Of a DNA stretch of 64,000 nucleotides, positions 1 through 8,292 are shown piece after piece. The first letter of the stretch is position 1, and each line of letters opens with the position of its first letter. The DNA lies in the NCBI RefSeq assembly GCF_031010195.1, contig NZ_JAUAMC010000002.1, forward strand, positions 124,001-188,000. Reading direction: 5' to 3'. The stretch comes from Halomonas sp. SpR8 (GTDB taxonomy: Bacteria > Pseudomonadota > Gammaproteobacteria > Pseudomonadales > Halomonadaceae). A program made the position numbers and the translations under genes. The notes below the pieces were generated by a model that ran no database searches, was not told where the DNA came from, and saw only the letters and a program-made list of their open reading frames with translations.

Positions 1-35
1 TGTTCGTGAGGTTGATAATTGAATTATTGACAACG

Positions 36-60
36 ATTCTAAATGATAATAATTAGCACT
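36..60. promoter_or_regulatory. Putative Fur box before the siderophore-interacting protein gene
   Basis: The stretch AATGATAATAATTAGCA is close to the Fur consensus (repeats of GATAAT). It lies about 50 bases before the ATG of the siderophore-interacting reductase, where an iron-repressed promoter is expected. Assigned by eye only; no matrix score was computed. Confidence 0.6.
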
Positions 61-104
61 ACAATTGACTCCTTGATTTATGCACACGTAAAGGAGACAC
101 CACC

Positions 105-1061
105 ATGGCAGCCAAACCGAGCTACCAGCTTTTCGATATCACCCTCGCCCGGCGCACTCAAGTCAGCGCCTCGCTCGTCAGGTTCACCTTTACCGGCCCA
201 GACGTTGGCCACATGGCGACCTACGCCCCGGATCAGCGCGTCAAGCTGTTCTTCCCCGAGGGCGGTGGCAGTCTCGACCCGTTGTTCGAGATCGCCAAGC
301 TGGAAGAGCACGACTGGTACGGCGCCTACCGCGCCCTACCTGACGCCCAGCGGCCCTCTGCGCGCACTTACACCATCCGCGCCCTTCGCCCGGAAAAAGC
401 CGAGGTGGATGTAGAGTTCGTACTCCATGGCGACAATGGCCCCGCCTCACGCTGGGCAATGCGCGCCCGCCCCGGCGACCGCCTTGCCATGACAGCCCCC
501 GTCGCCAATGCGGAAGGCCCAAAACTGGGCTATGAGTGGAAGCCACCACAGAACGTGCGCCGGATCCTCATCATCGCCGATGAAACCGCCCTCCCCGCTG
601 CCGCTGGCATTCTGGAAACCCTCGATGGCCTGCCTTTAAAACCCAGAGTCGAAGCGCTGTTCGAAGTGCCCCGCAGTGACGATGTTCAGCCGCTGCCCCA
701 AGCCGCCAAACTGCACTGGTTGGCCCGAGATGCCGAGCCCGGCTGCCAACACGGGGAGCTGCTGATGAGAGCGCTGCGCGATATCGATTTGCACAGGGAA
801 ATTCAAGCGCTAGGCGGCACGCTTGCTGACGCTACTACCAGCGCGACTACCAGTGCCACGATCAACGACGAAAGCGACGATGAGGACGGCCCACTCTGGG
901 AATCCGCCACCCTGGACGACAGCGCGCCCTTCTATGCCTGGATTGCCGCTGAAACCAAGGTCGCCATGAAGCTGCGCCGCTATTTGGTCAACGAATGCGG
1001 GCTGCCCAAACAGTACGTCACCAGCATGGGCTACTGGCGCCAAGGCAAGGCCGATGGTTAA
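105..1061 (+). CDS. Siderophore-interacting protein (FAD-dependent ferric-siderophore reductase)
   Basis: This 318-residue protein belongs to the SIP/ViuB family of cytoplasmic flavoreductases that release iron from imported ferric siderophores by reducing Fe(III). The N-terminal FAD-binding barrel carries the family signature RTYTIR at residues 87-92, followed by the VEFVLHGDNGPASRWA region that contacts FAD. The C-terminal half has the NAD(P)H-binding fold, ending in AWIAAETKVAMKLRRYL and YVTSMGYWRQG, both typical of the family. A strong AAGGAG ribosome site precedes the ATG at 105. It is longer than usual because of an acidic, Thr/Ser/Ala-rich linker near residues 245-275. Its end overlaps the following cytochrome b561 start by 8 bases, so the two are probably co-translated. 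A Fur-like box upstream suggests iron repression. Family assignment is firm; the exact siderophore substrate is inferred from the locus. Confidence 0.93.
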   Translation: MAAKPSYQLFDITLARRTQVSASLVRFTFTGPDVGHMATYAPDQRVKLFFPEGGGSLDPLFEIAKLEEHDWYGAYRALPDAQRPSARTYTIRALRPEKAEVDVEFVLHGDNGPASRWAMRARPGDRLAMTAPVANAEGPKLGYEWKPPQNVRRILIIADETALPAAAGILETLDGLPLKPRVEALFEVPRSDDVQPLPQAAKLHWLARDAEPGCQHGELLMRALRDIDLHREIQALGGTLADATTSATTSATINDESDDEDGPLWESATLDDSAPFYAWIAAETKVAMKLRRYLVNECGLPKQYVTSMGYWRQGKADG

Positions 1062-1677
1062 AGGAGCGGCAAACAGCACAGCGCTAAACAGTGATCACAT
1101 AAGCACACTAGCTCAAACACCTATTGGCTGGCGAGACAGCCCCAGCCACTACGGACGCATAAGCCGTGCGCTGCACTGGCTGACTGCCGCGCTGGTCACG
1201 CTGCAATTTACTGTGTTGCTGGCTTGGGGAGGGATGGGCGAAAACACGATTACGCTATTTTTGGCGAACATCGGGCCTCATGGCTCGTTAGGTTTTCTGA
1301 TTCTGATCGTGACCCTGGCACGCCTTGGCTGGGCATGGATCAACCGCAAGCAGCGCCCATCCCAGCCGCCTGGATGGGGTGGGCGCATGGCGCGCCTTGT
1401 GCATATCACCTTTTATGCGCTGCTGTTGTGGCTACCCGCTTTCGCCGTTCTGCGCCAGTATGGCCGCGGCGGCGCGCTGCGCTTTTATGGCATGGAGCTA
1501 CTGCCCGAAGCCGAGCGCGACATCACCTGGATGATCGCACCCGCCGACCTCCTTCACGGCCCACTCTCGTGGCTTCTATGTGGGTTAGTCATCGGCCATA
1601 TAGTAATGGCACTGGTTCACAGGTTCTGGCTCAAGGACAAGGTGTTGGCGCGGATGATGGGAGTAAGTGATGGCTAA
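1054..1677 (+). CDS. Cytochrome b561 family membrane protein
   Basis: A 207-residue integral membrane protein with four predicted helices and the family pattern of a GRISRALHWL first helix, histidines at IGPHGSL and MARLVHITFY, and the last pair in LLHGPLSW and GHIVMALVHRF. These histidines would bind two b-type hemes. Members move electrons across the inner membrane, usually from quinol. The start codon lies inside the end of the siderophore reductase gene (8-base overlap), which implies coupled translation and suggests a role in supplying or balancing electrons for ferric-siderophore reduction. That link is inferred from position only. Confidence 0.85.
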   Translation: MVKGAANSTALNSDHISTLAQTPIGWRDSPSHYGRISRALHWLTAALVTLQFTVLLAWGGMGENTITLFLANIGPHGSLGFLILIVTLARLGWAWINRKQRPSQPPGWGGRMARLVHITFYALLLWLPAFAVLRQYGRGGALRFYGMELLPEAERDITWMIAPADLLHGPLSWLLCGLVIGHIVMALVHRFWLKDKVLARMMGVSDG

Positions 1678-1678
1678 G

Positions 1679-1728
1679 GAACTGACGAATCTCCGCGCTA
1701 AAAATCAGCCCACTGAAAACGTCAGTTC
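1679..1728. repeat. Inverted repeat between convergent genes
   Basis: GAACTGACG (1679-1687) and its reverse complement CGTCAGTTC (1720-1728) flank a 32-base loop just after the cytochrome b561 stop codon. It could act as a transcription end for the SIP-cytochrome pair, but the loop is long and no T tract follows. Confidence 0.35.
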
Positions 1729-1811
1729 TGTCGACCCAGTCCCCATGATAAAAACGGCTAAGTTCTCATCAGCATGATGTACGACGTGATATTGCACCAC
1801 TTATAAAGACC

Positions 1812-2834
1812 TTACTCTTCGGCCTCTTTTATTCTAGAAAATGCCCGGGTATCAATGACCCGGCGGCGGTGTTCCTGGTAGGCCACCGCGAATATCAACA
1901 GGAAGCCAAGTAGCACGCGCTGCAGGTGAAAATCAGCCCCAATGAGCACCATCCCATTTTCGAGAACCCCGATGGTCAGGATGCCCAACAAGGTACCTCC
2001 AATGGTTCCTACACCGCCATAAAGGGCCGTTCCACCCAGCACCACAGCGGCAATGATGTGCAATTCATAGAGATTACCAAGGCTGGGTGATGCCGCATTA
2101 AGGCGGCCCACGATAATCGCCGCCGCCAGGCCGACACACGCGCCTTGAAAGGCATAGACAGCCACCTTGTGCCGGTTCACATGAATACCCAGAACTTGAC
2201 AGGCTTCTTCATTCGAGCCTATCGAGACAGTGTGGCGACCGAAACGGGTGTGGAAAAACAACCAGTAGGCGAAAGCTGTCGCTGTCAGAGCAATAATCGC
2301 TGGAACCGGTACGAAACCAATGAACCCCTGACCGATGAACCTCAAAGACTCCGGCATCCGAATGATTGATCCCCCCATGAAAAAGTGAGTAGCGCCACGC
2401 AGAGCAACCAGCATGCCCAGCGTGACGATCAGGGGATTGATCCGAAAGCGTGTAATGACCAGACCGTTGAAAGCGCCTATCAAGGTGCCCAGTCCGACGA
2501 CTAGCACCATTGCAATAGCGACCGGCGTGCCTGCTTCGATCAATGTACCAAGCACCATGGCACAGAGACCCAAGTTCGAACCGACAGAGAGGTCTATTCC
2601 ACGACTTGCAATGACAAATGTCATTCCCAGGGCGATTATCAAATACACCGCCACCTGTCGCAGAATATTCATTTGATTGCCAATATCGAGAAACCGGTCA
2701 CTCAACAGGGTGATACCAATATAAAGAAAAACGATCACAATGATGAGCGGGTTGATTTTATCGAGCAGGGAAGCCTGTGACCCTTTTTGCTTAGCCATCC
2801 CTGTATCATTGGCCTTACTTTTTAGACTCATCAT
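1812..2834 (-). CDS. Sugar ABC transporter permease (ribose/fructose type)
   Basis: A 340-residue polytopic membrane protein of the RbsC/XylH/FrcC permease family. Visible hallmarks are the stretch ASRGIDLSVGSNLGL and the GLVITRFRINPLIVTLGML segment, followed by the GSNEEACQVLGI motif (the cytoplasmic loop that contacts the ATPase) and VLGGTALYGGVGTIGGTLLG near the C terminus. Its ATG overlaps the stop of the ATPase gene (ATGA at 2831-2834) and GGAGG precedes it within the ATPase coding sequence, so it is the last gene of a binding protein-ATPase-permease operon. The sugar cannot be read from the sequence; family members carry ribose, xylose, fructose or related sugars and polyols. Confidence 0.92.
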   Translation of the reverse strand: MMSLKSKANDTGMAKQKGSQASLLDKINPLIIVIVFLYIGITLLSDRFLDIGNQMNILRQVAVYLIIALGMTFVIASRGIDLSVGSNLGLCAMVLGTLIEAGTPVAIAMVLVVGLGTLIGAFNGLVITRFRINPLIVTLGMLVALRGATHFFMGGSIIRMPESLRFIGQGFIGFVPVPAIIALTATAFAYWLFFHTRFGRHTVSIGSNEEACQVLGIHVNRHKVAVYAFQGACVGLAAAIIVGRLNAASPSLGNLYELHIIAAVVLGGTALYGGVGTIGGTLLGILTIGVLENGMVLIGADFHLQRVLLGFLLIFAVAYQEHRRRVIDTRAFSRIKEAEE

Positions 2835-3601
2835 TGCAGGCGTCCTCCCATGATCAGTTGGACGACATCTTGTTGGCTGACCTCATCGGTGGCTACGCTG
2901 GCCGCGATACGTCCTCCCTGTACAACCACGATACGGTTGGCAATGGAAAAGACATGCTCCAGGTTATGACTGATAACCAGGATCGAAAGACCTTGAGCAT
3001 GCAGGTTTCTGATGACATTAAGCACCTTGGCTTGCTCTTGGATGCCTAAGGCCGCCGTTGGCTCATCCATAATCATCAATTGAGCCTTGGCGGAGAGAAG
3101 GATACGTGCAATTGCGATTGCCTGGCGCTGCCCACCCGACATCAGTCGCACTGGACGATCCACCGATTGCAGTTTGATCTTGATCTGATCCAGTAAACGC
3201 TCGGTCTCGAGACGCATTTTCTTGCGATCGAGTATCGGCAGAAACCCTAGCCACCGCTTCATTGGCTCCTGCCCCATAAACAGGTTGCCAGGTGCATCGA
3301 CATCGTTCACCAGCGCCAGGTCCTGAAACATGGTCTCGATACCTGCGTCACGCACTGCATCGGGCCCGCTGGGATGAAACGGTTTACCCTGCCAGAAGAG
3401 CTGCCCGCCATCTGGCTTCACAACGCCAGACAGCATCTTGACGATAGTGGACTTGCCAGCACCATTATCACCCACCATGGCGACCACTTCATTGGGGAAA
3501 ATATCGAAAGAGACTCCCCTTGCCGCCTCAATAGCACCGTATGATTTCCTCAGATCCTGTAGAGAAAGCAAGGGAGAAACAGCAGTATCCATAGAATCCA
3601 T
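2831..3601 (-). CDS. Sugar ABC transporter ATP-binding protein (single-domain, FrcA-like)
   Basis: The nucleotide-binding subunit of the sugar importer, about 256 residues. It shows Walker A GDNGAGKST, Q-loop MFQDLALV, signature MSGGQRQ, Walker B LMIMDEPTAAL and switch VISHNLEHV. Unlike RbsA or XylG it has one ATPase domain rather than two fused ones, as in the FrcA type. The ATG at 3601 fits the domain boundary; a GTG at 3634 in the same frame would add 11 residues, and an ATG at 3592 is also possible. It sits between the binding protein and permease genes and overlaps the permease by 4 bases. Confidence 0.9.
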   Translation of the reverse strand: MDSMDTAVSPLLSLQDLRKSYGAIEAARGVSFDIFPNEVVAMVGDNGAGKSTIVKMLSGVVKPDGGQLFWQGKPFHPSGPDAVRDAGIETMFQDLALVNDVDAPGNLFMGQEPMKRWLGFLPILDRKKMRLETERLLDQIKIKLQSVDRPVRLMSGGQRQAIAIARILLSAKAQLMIMDEPTAALGIQEQAKVLNVIRNLHAQGLSILVISHNLEHVFSIANRIVVVQGGRIAASVATDEVSQQDVVQLIMGGRLQ

Positions 3602-3707
3602 AACCCCTAAAATATCTCGTTCATCATCCTGCACGAGTTGCAGGACACTCCCTGAGAAGACGACACCTCACCCAAGCCGGATCGATAAAAAAGGTTCCGG
3701 CCACTTT

Positions 3708-4781
3708 TCATTGACCGTGGTAGTCACGCAGAAAAGCGTTGACGTCGAACATCTCTAAAGGCACGAACTGAGCAATAGAGTAGACGGATTCAGTGACAGG
3801 AATGTCGGAATAGACCGTCTTCTGGATCTGGTCTTCATTACCCGTCAGGTGTTGCAACAAGGCCTCTGCCGAGGCACGCCCCATTGAGCGAGGGTCTCTG
3901 AAGGGGGCTACGCCTATCTCACCCAGTGCCACGCCTTCCAGCTCTGCAATCGTGCCTCCCATGCCGCCGACAATAATCTCACCCGGTTCCAATCCGTTGG
4001 CGATCAAGGCTGAGCTAGCTGATACAGACATATAGCTATTAAGAGCCACGATGGCATCGAAATCATAGGCGGCCAGGGCACGCTCGGTCTGCGTATAGGC
4101 AAGATCACGGTCAAAGTCCGCATACGCTTCATAAACGATTTCAACATCAATGTCTTCAGCCTCTTCGAAGGCACGCAATACCCCTTGGCCGCGTGCCTCC
4201 GAGATCTCAGAGTCAGCGGGCCCCCAAAGCATAACGATCTTGGGGTTGAAGTTGCCTTCACCACGCAAGTGATGCATTAACCAGTCGCCTGTCTTATAAC
4301 CCATTTCATCATGGCTATAGACGACCCAGTTCAACACTGCATCATCATAAGGAACACCGCCCTCGGGGCGTTCATAGTCAGTCATCAGCAGTTTGGCACC
4401 GGAGTCGGCGATAGCCATTAGCCCAGGCTCATTAAGATCCAGAGAGGTTGGCCCCATCAGCACGTAGTCCAGCTCCTGAGAGGCAAAGTTTTCAAGGTTC
4501 TGTACCATTTGAGCATGATTTGAGGGCGTATCAGGAGCAGCCTGATAGAACTCATATTCGAGCCCAGCTTCGTCAAGGTGCTCACGAAACCCTTCCCGCA
4601 ACTGCCCAAATATGGCACCCAAGTCGATGCTGTGCGCTGCGAAACCAATTTCAATAGGCTCATCGGGGAAGTCGCTTTGCTGGGCCTGTGCACTTCCCAC
4701 TATGAACACAGTGGCAATTACAGCGCAGGTGCCCGCGAAAGGAAGATGGCCAAAGCGACTGTGTTGCTCTGTTATTCTCAT
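3708..4781 (-). CDS. Sugar ABC transporter periplasmic substrate-binding protein
   Basis: A 357-residue secreted protein of the periplasmic binding protein type used by ribose/galactose-like importers. A signal peptide ends in VGSAQAQQ, after which the alternating alpha/beta pattern (IEIGFAAHSIDLGAIFGQL, DYVLMGPTSLD, KLLMTDYERPEGG, KIVMLWGPADSE, FDAIVALNSYMSV, IIVGGMGGT) matches the two-lobe fold. The ATG at 4781 is chosen because GAGGT lies 5-7 bases upstream; an upstream in-frame codon at 4820 has no ribosome site and would add a hydrophobic run before the signal peptide. First gene of a three-gene operon with the ATPase and permease. The presence of sugar uptake inside an iron locus looks incidental. 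Confidence 0.88.
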   Translation of the reverse strand: MRITEQHSRFGHLPFAGTCAVIATVFIVGSAQAQQSDFPDEPIEIGFAAHSIDLGAIFGQLREGFREHLDEAGLEYEFYQAAPDTPSNHAQMVQNLENFASQELDYVLMGPTSLDLNEPGLMAIADSGAKLLMTDYERPEGGVPYDDAVLNWVVYSHDEMGYKTGDWLMHHLRGEGNFNPKIVMLWGPADSEISEARGQGVLRAFEEAEDIDVEIVYEAYADFDRDLAYTQTERALAAYDFDAIVALNSYMSVSASSALIANGLEPGEIIVGGMGGTIAELEGVALGEIGVAPFRDPRSMGRASAEALLQHLTGNEDQIQKTVYSDIPVTESVYSIAQFVPLEMFDVNAFLRDYHGQ

Positions 4782-5253
4782 GTGTAACCTCATTCTAATT
4801 ATTATTGTCGCGATAGTCATAGAAGACTGACAAGTATCAATTATGGCTGGAGCGATTTAAGTGGCTAGATTCTCCAATTAATATTGGGCAGTGTTGAGGA
4901 ATTAAAGATTTTATAGAGTGTACTATCGTGCAGATTTATTATTATTTTTCCTTAGCGATACTGCATTCTTGAAAAGAGATCCGAAGCCGCTGTAACTAAG
5001 TCTGAAAAGCACACCAGACTATTTTGATTACTCCCTGATCAAAAGATCGTACACGACCCATAAAAAAGCAAAGTTGCTGGACCTAGACTTTGGGCAAAGA
5101 TATCAGAGGCTTCGGATTTTGCACTGCAAAATGAGGTATCAGACTCTGTTCATAAAGATCACAAACAAAGCGAATGGACAAAATCCTAACGCGCTGATTT
5201 GGCATCTTCCCCAGACGCTCTCCGCCTCCTGATTTCAAGGCATCTTGACCGAA
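4782..5253. other. AT-rich intergenic region, no gene seen
   Basis: The 472 bases hold the promoter side of the sugar binding protein and the 3' side of the exporter gene, both on the minus strand. I see no open reading frame with a ribosome site and no convincing terminator hairpin. GATCAAAAGATC near 5038-5049 is a short palindrome-like element of unknown meaning. Confidence 0.5.
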
Positions 5254-6927
5254 TCAATTGGCCGCCGTAGAAACCACCTCCGCACTAGTTGGCTGTTCAC
5301 CACCCACCTGCTCTGGCGCCAACAGCTTCCCACTTTCCAGTCGCACCAACCGATCCGCGAGGTGAAAGTAGCGATCATCGTGGGTGATGACCAGCACTGC
5401 CTTGCCCATGCGTTTCAGCTCGGGCAACACCTCGCAATAGAACACCTCTTTGAATAACGGATCCTGATCCGCCGCCCATTCGTCAAACACCAGGAAAGGC
5501 CGATCCTCCAGGTAGGCCACTACCAACGCCAGGCGCTTGCGCTGCCCCTGAGAGAGCGCCTGAGTGGTGAAGGCACCGTTTTCAACCCGTACCTTGTGCT
5601 GCAGATGCAGCTTGGCCAGCAGGCGGTTGCCCTCTTCGTCGAGATCTTCCCGCGGTGCTTCCAGCAGGCGCTCGAAAAGATAGAAGTCAGAAAAGACGAC
5701 CGAGAAGAGCTGCCGGTAGGCATCCCAGCCATCCGCCTCGACAGGTTCGCCATTGAGCGACACCTCGCCACCATCCGGCGGATAAAGTCCCACCACCACT
5801 TTGGCCAGCGTGGTTTTGCCGCTGCCGTTACCCCCAACCAGGAACACCACTTCCCCCGGCGTAAAGCTTAAATTAATCGGCCCTAGTTCAAAGAAATCAT
5901 CGCTCTGCTCGTGGTAGTACTGGTGGGTGACGTCACGCAATTCAAGCCGTTGAAAATCAGGCAACTGAGGTGATGTTTGCCTCTCCTGCCCCTGGGGCAT
6001 CTCGCGGGTGATGTCATCAATTCGGCTAGCGGCTACCCGCGCCATATTGATCCGCGGAATATTGATCAGCAACCCTTCCAGGGGCGTCACCATAAACACA
6101 AACACCAGGGCAAAGCCGGTCATTACCTGGGTTTGATTAGGCCCATCCCCCGCCAATACAAACAACACCAGGCCGATGAAGGCATACATCAGGAACTGCC
6201 CCCAGCTGGTCGAGATCACGAACAGCGACATGCCATAGGTGCGCAGCCGCCGCACGCCTTCAACCGACTCCCCCAGTATCTGATCCATAAAGACCCGGCT
6301 CTTGCGCTGGTGCAGCCGCAGCTCTTTCGCCCCATCGGTAAGCGCACGGAAATGACCAAACAAGCGATCCTGCTCTGACGAGGCACTCTGGAGATAGTGA
6401 ATAGCGCGTAAGTGCACCAGATGATAGCCGACAGCGCCCAACCCAATCACCCCCAGTGCAAACAAGAACACCTGCCATGACAGCATCGCCAGGTAGCCCA
6501 AGCACCCCACCACGATAACCGTATTGGTCAAAATCACCGGCAAGCTAACGAACAGTACCGCCACATTGTTGCTGTGCTCGGTGAGCGCCGATTGGATCCG
6601 CGCACTGCCCACACGCTCGAAGTGAGCAAAGGGGGTCTTGGCCACGCACTGGGCGACGAAACTGCGTAACTCCGCCAGGGCACGCTGCCCCAATCGCTCA
6701 AACAGTGCCGTCGACACCATTCGACAGACCATCAACGCCACGGCAATGCCCGCGAAGGCCCAGGCAGGGTTGGCATGAGTAGCGGCGCGGCTGGCGGCAT
6801 CGCTGGTCAACGCAGCATTAATTTGGGCAATCAGCAGCACGCTGAAAAGCCCCGAGAGAATACTGGCCAGCGCGGCGGCGGTCATCAGCCCGCGGGTTCG
6901 ACGAAACAGATAGGAAAGCACATTCAC
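5254..6927 (-). CDS. Cyclic-peptide/siderophore ABC exporter (PvdE/SyrD-like)
   Basis: A 557-residue half-size ABC exporter: six transmembrane helices in residues 1-300 followed by an ATPase domain. The ATPase shows Walker A VGGNGSGKTT (about 361-370), signature [11 protein letters not shown] (about 458) and Walker [13 protein letters not shown] (about 478-489). The DEWAADQDP form is characteristic of the cyclic-peptide exporter family that includes PvdE (pyoverdine precursor export to the periplasm) and SyrD. It is transcribed divergently from the acetyltransferase/monooxygenase operon, so export of the siderophore made here is the natural inference. A second member of the same family lies at 54099-55751. 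Confidence 0.9.
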   Translation of the reverse strand: MNVLSYLFRRTRGLMTAAALASILSGLFSVLLIAQINAALTSDAASRAATHANPAWAFAGIAVALMVCRMVSTALFERLGQRALAELRSFVAQCVAKTPFAHFERVGSARIQSALTEHSNNVAVLFVSLPVILTNTVIVVGCLGYLAMLSWQVFLFALGVIGLGAVGYHLVHLRAIHYLQSASSEQDRLFGHFRALTDGAKELRLHQRKSRVFMDQILGESVEGVRRLRTYGMSLFVISTSWGQFLMYAFIGLVLFVLAGDGPNQTQVMTGFALVFVFMVTPLEGLLINIPRINMARVAASRIDDITREMPQGQERQTSPQLPDFQRLELRDVTHQYYHEQSDDFFELGPINLSFTPGEVVFLVGGNGSGKTTLAKVVVGLYPPDGGEVSLNGEPVEADGWDAYRQLFSVVFSDFYLFERLLEAPREDLDEEGNRLLAKLHLQHKVRVENGAFTTQALSQGQRKRLALVVAYLEDRPFLVFDEWAADQDPLFKEVFYCEVLPELKRMGKAVLVITHDDRYFHLADRLVRLESGKLLAPEQVGGEQPTSAEVVSTAAN

Positions 6928-7016
6928 CTCGTTGGAAAGCGATTGGAAAGCAATTGAAAACCGGCAGCTACCTCTAAAGACGAATCACTCCCGCAAAAAG
7001 TTAATCAATTTTTATG

Positions 7017-7040
7017 TAAACAAGCCTCATTCTCATTCGT
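7017..7040 (+). promoter_or_regulatory. PvdS-type ECF sigma promoter box before the acetyltransferase operon
   Basis: TAAAC (7017-7021), 16 bases, then CGT (7038-7040). The arrangement matches the TAAAT-N16-CGT promoters read by PvdS-like sigma factors of siderophore clusters. The downstream part TCTCATTCGTC closely resembles TCTCACTCGTC in the matching box before the NRPS operon (43928-43951). Confidence 0.55.
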
Positions 7041-7156
7041 CCTTAGATAAGGAAGTCAGTAACGCCGCCCCGTGGCAGGTGATTTTTACGGCTGTTTTTT
7101 CATTGTTTTTTTTCGATTCGTTTTTGTGATTCGTTCTTATTGATAGGAGCTTTGCG

Positions 7157-8269
7157 GTGTCCAGTTCTGTCCAGGCACAAACACAGGTAGACGTACCCTA
7201 TGAAAGCCCCGCGGAAACCTCTCTGCTCTCACGGCCTGAGGGCTACGGCTATCAAGTCATGGGTGATTCCACCACGCAGTCACTGCTCGTTAAGGGTGAT
7301 CAAGAACGTCTTGAATGGTCATTGGTTGACGATAGCAACCACTTGACGCTGCGCTGGCCACAGCGCTCCGCGCCACCTCTCCCAGCGTTACTTGCGGCTA
7401 TCGAAGGAGCTTTTGCCTGTTACCCAGCCACTGTTGCACTACACCTTCAGCTACCCACTGTTGTGCATGCCAACCTGTGTGCAGCCGGCATCGCCGTTAA
7501 AGATAGCCATGGAGAACTCTGGGCCTACGCAGAGCTATTTTGGCAGTTGCCAACCCTTTGGCTCACCTCCCCCTCCATGCGTGCCTACCCGCAGCAACCC
7601 ATTTTGGAGAACGGCAAGCGACATCCACGCCGCCCGCCGCGCCCCAGCGGCACGGTCTATCAGCGCCATATTCCCTGGCTGAATGCCACTCTGAGTTTTC
7701 GCGTCCTTGACCTGGAACTCGACCTTGAACGCTTTAGCCGCTGGATGAACGACCCGGTCGTCGCTCACTTCTGGGAAGAACAAGGTGACCTGCAACAGCA
7801 CCGCGAACGGCTGGAGAGCACGCTGCAAAATCCCAGCGTTGTGCCGCTGATCGGCTGTATTGACGGCGAACCCTTCGGCTACTTCGAAACCTACTGGGCC
7901 AAGGAGGATCGCATCGGCGCTTATTACGCTGCCGATGACTTTGATCGCGGCTGGCACGTACTGATCGGCGAAGCTGCTTTTCGCGGGCGGCCTTATGTGG
8001 CGGCCTGGATGCCCTCTATCTCGCACTACCTGTTTCTGGACGACTGCCGCACCCAGCGCCTGGTGATCGAGCCCCGCGTGGACAACGCCAAGATGCTGCG
8101 AAACCTTGCCCAGTGCGGTTACGCGCATGTTAAGGCGTTCGATTTCCCCCATAAGCGGGCCATGCTCGGCATGCAGCTACGCGAACACTTTTTTAACGAG
8201 CGCAGTTGGATACCGCTGCCTCCGCACCCGGGGTCAGCGCCACGACCCGACCCACGCTTCAACCTATAG
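7157..8269 (+). CDS. GNAT-family N-hydroxyornithine/lysine acetyltransferase (IucB-like)
   Basis: A 370-residue protein whose C-terminal half (about 185-355) is an acyl-CoA transferase of the IucB/AlcB type used to acylate hydroxylamine side chains in hydroxamate siderophores. Recognisable stretches are WMNDPVVAHFWEEQGD, IDGEPFGYFETYWAKEDRIG, RGWHVLIGEAAFRG and QRLVIEPRVDNAKMLRNL. The N-terminal 170 residues are a less conserved domain seen in the long members of the family. Translation starts at a GTG at 7157, set by AGGAG seven bases before. It is the first gene of an operon with the ornithine monooxygenase, so the likely reaction is acetylation of N5-hydroxyornithine to give the hydroxamate. 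Acetyl as the donor group is inferred from the family. Confidence 0.87.
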   Translation: MSSSVQAQTQVDVPYESPAETSLLSRPEGYGYQVMGDSTTQSLLVKGDQERLEWSLVDDSNHLTLRWPQRSAPPLPALLAAIEGAFACYPATVALHLQLPTVVHANLCAAGIAVKDSHGELWAYAELFWQLPTLWLTSPSMRAYPQQPILENGKRHPRRPPRPSGTVYQRHIPWLNATLSFRVLDLELDLERFSRWMNDPVVAHFWEEQGDLQQHRERLESTLQNPSVVPLIGCIDGEPFGYFETYWAKEDRIGAYYAADDFDRGWHVLIGEAAFRGRPYVAAWMPSISHYLFLDDCRTQRLVIEPRVDNAKMLRNLAQCGYAHVKAFDFPHKRAMLGMQLREHFFNERSWIPLPPHPGSAPRPDPRFNL

Positions 8270-8292
8270 ACACATCAGCCACGAGGACTCTT

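Noticed and set aside
1224-1670. 148-residue frame overlapping the cytochrome b561 gene on the same strand
   Set aside because: The translation is Trp/Arg-rich with no family features, while the overlapping frame has the membrane helices and heme histidines.
1812-4781. The three-gene ABC transporter as part of siderophore uptake
   Set aside because: The permease and binding protein belong to the ribose/xylose/fructose family, not the FecCD/FhuB family.
7021-7040. Fur box reading of CCTCATTCTCATTCG before the acetyltransferase operon
   Set aside because: The stretch fits the ECF box (TAAAC-N16-CGT) better and shares its -10 end with the NRPS operon box; the Fur match is poor.
7535-8152. 205-residue open frame on the minus strand opposite the acetyltransferase gene
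   Set aside because: It is antisense to a gene with clear family motifs, has no ribosome site and shows no recognisable domain; a GC-bias shadow.
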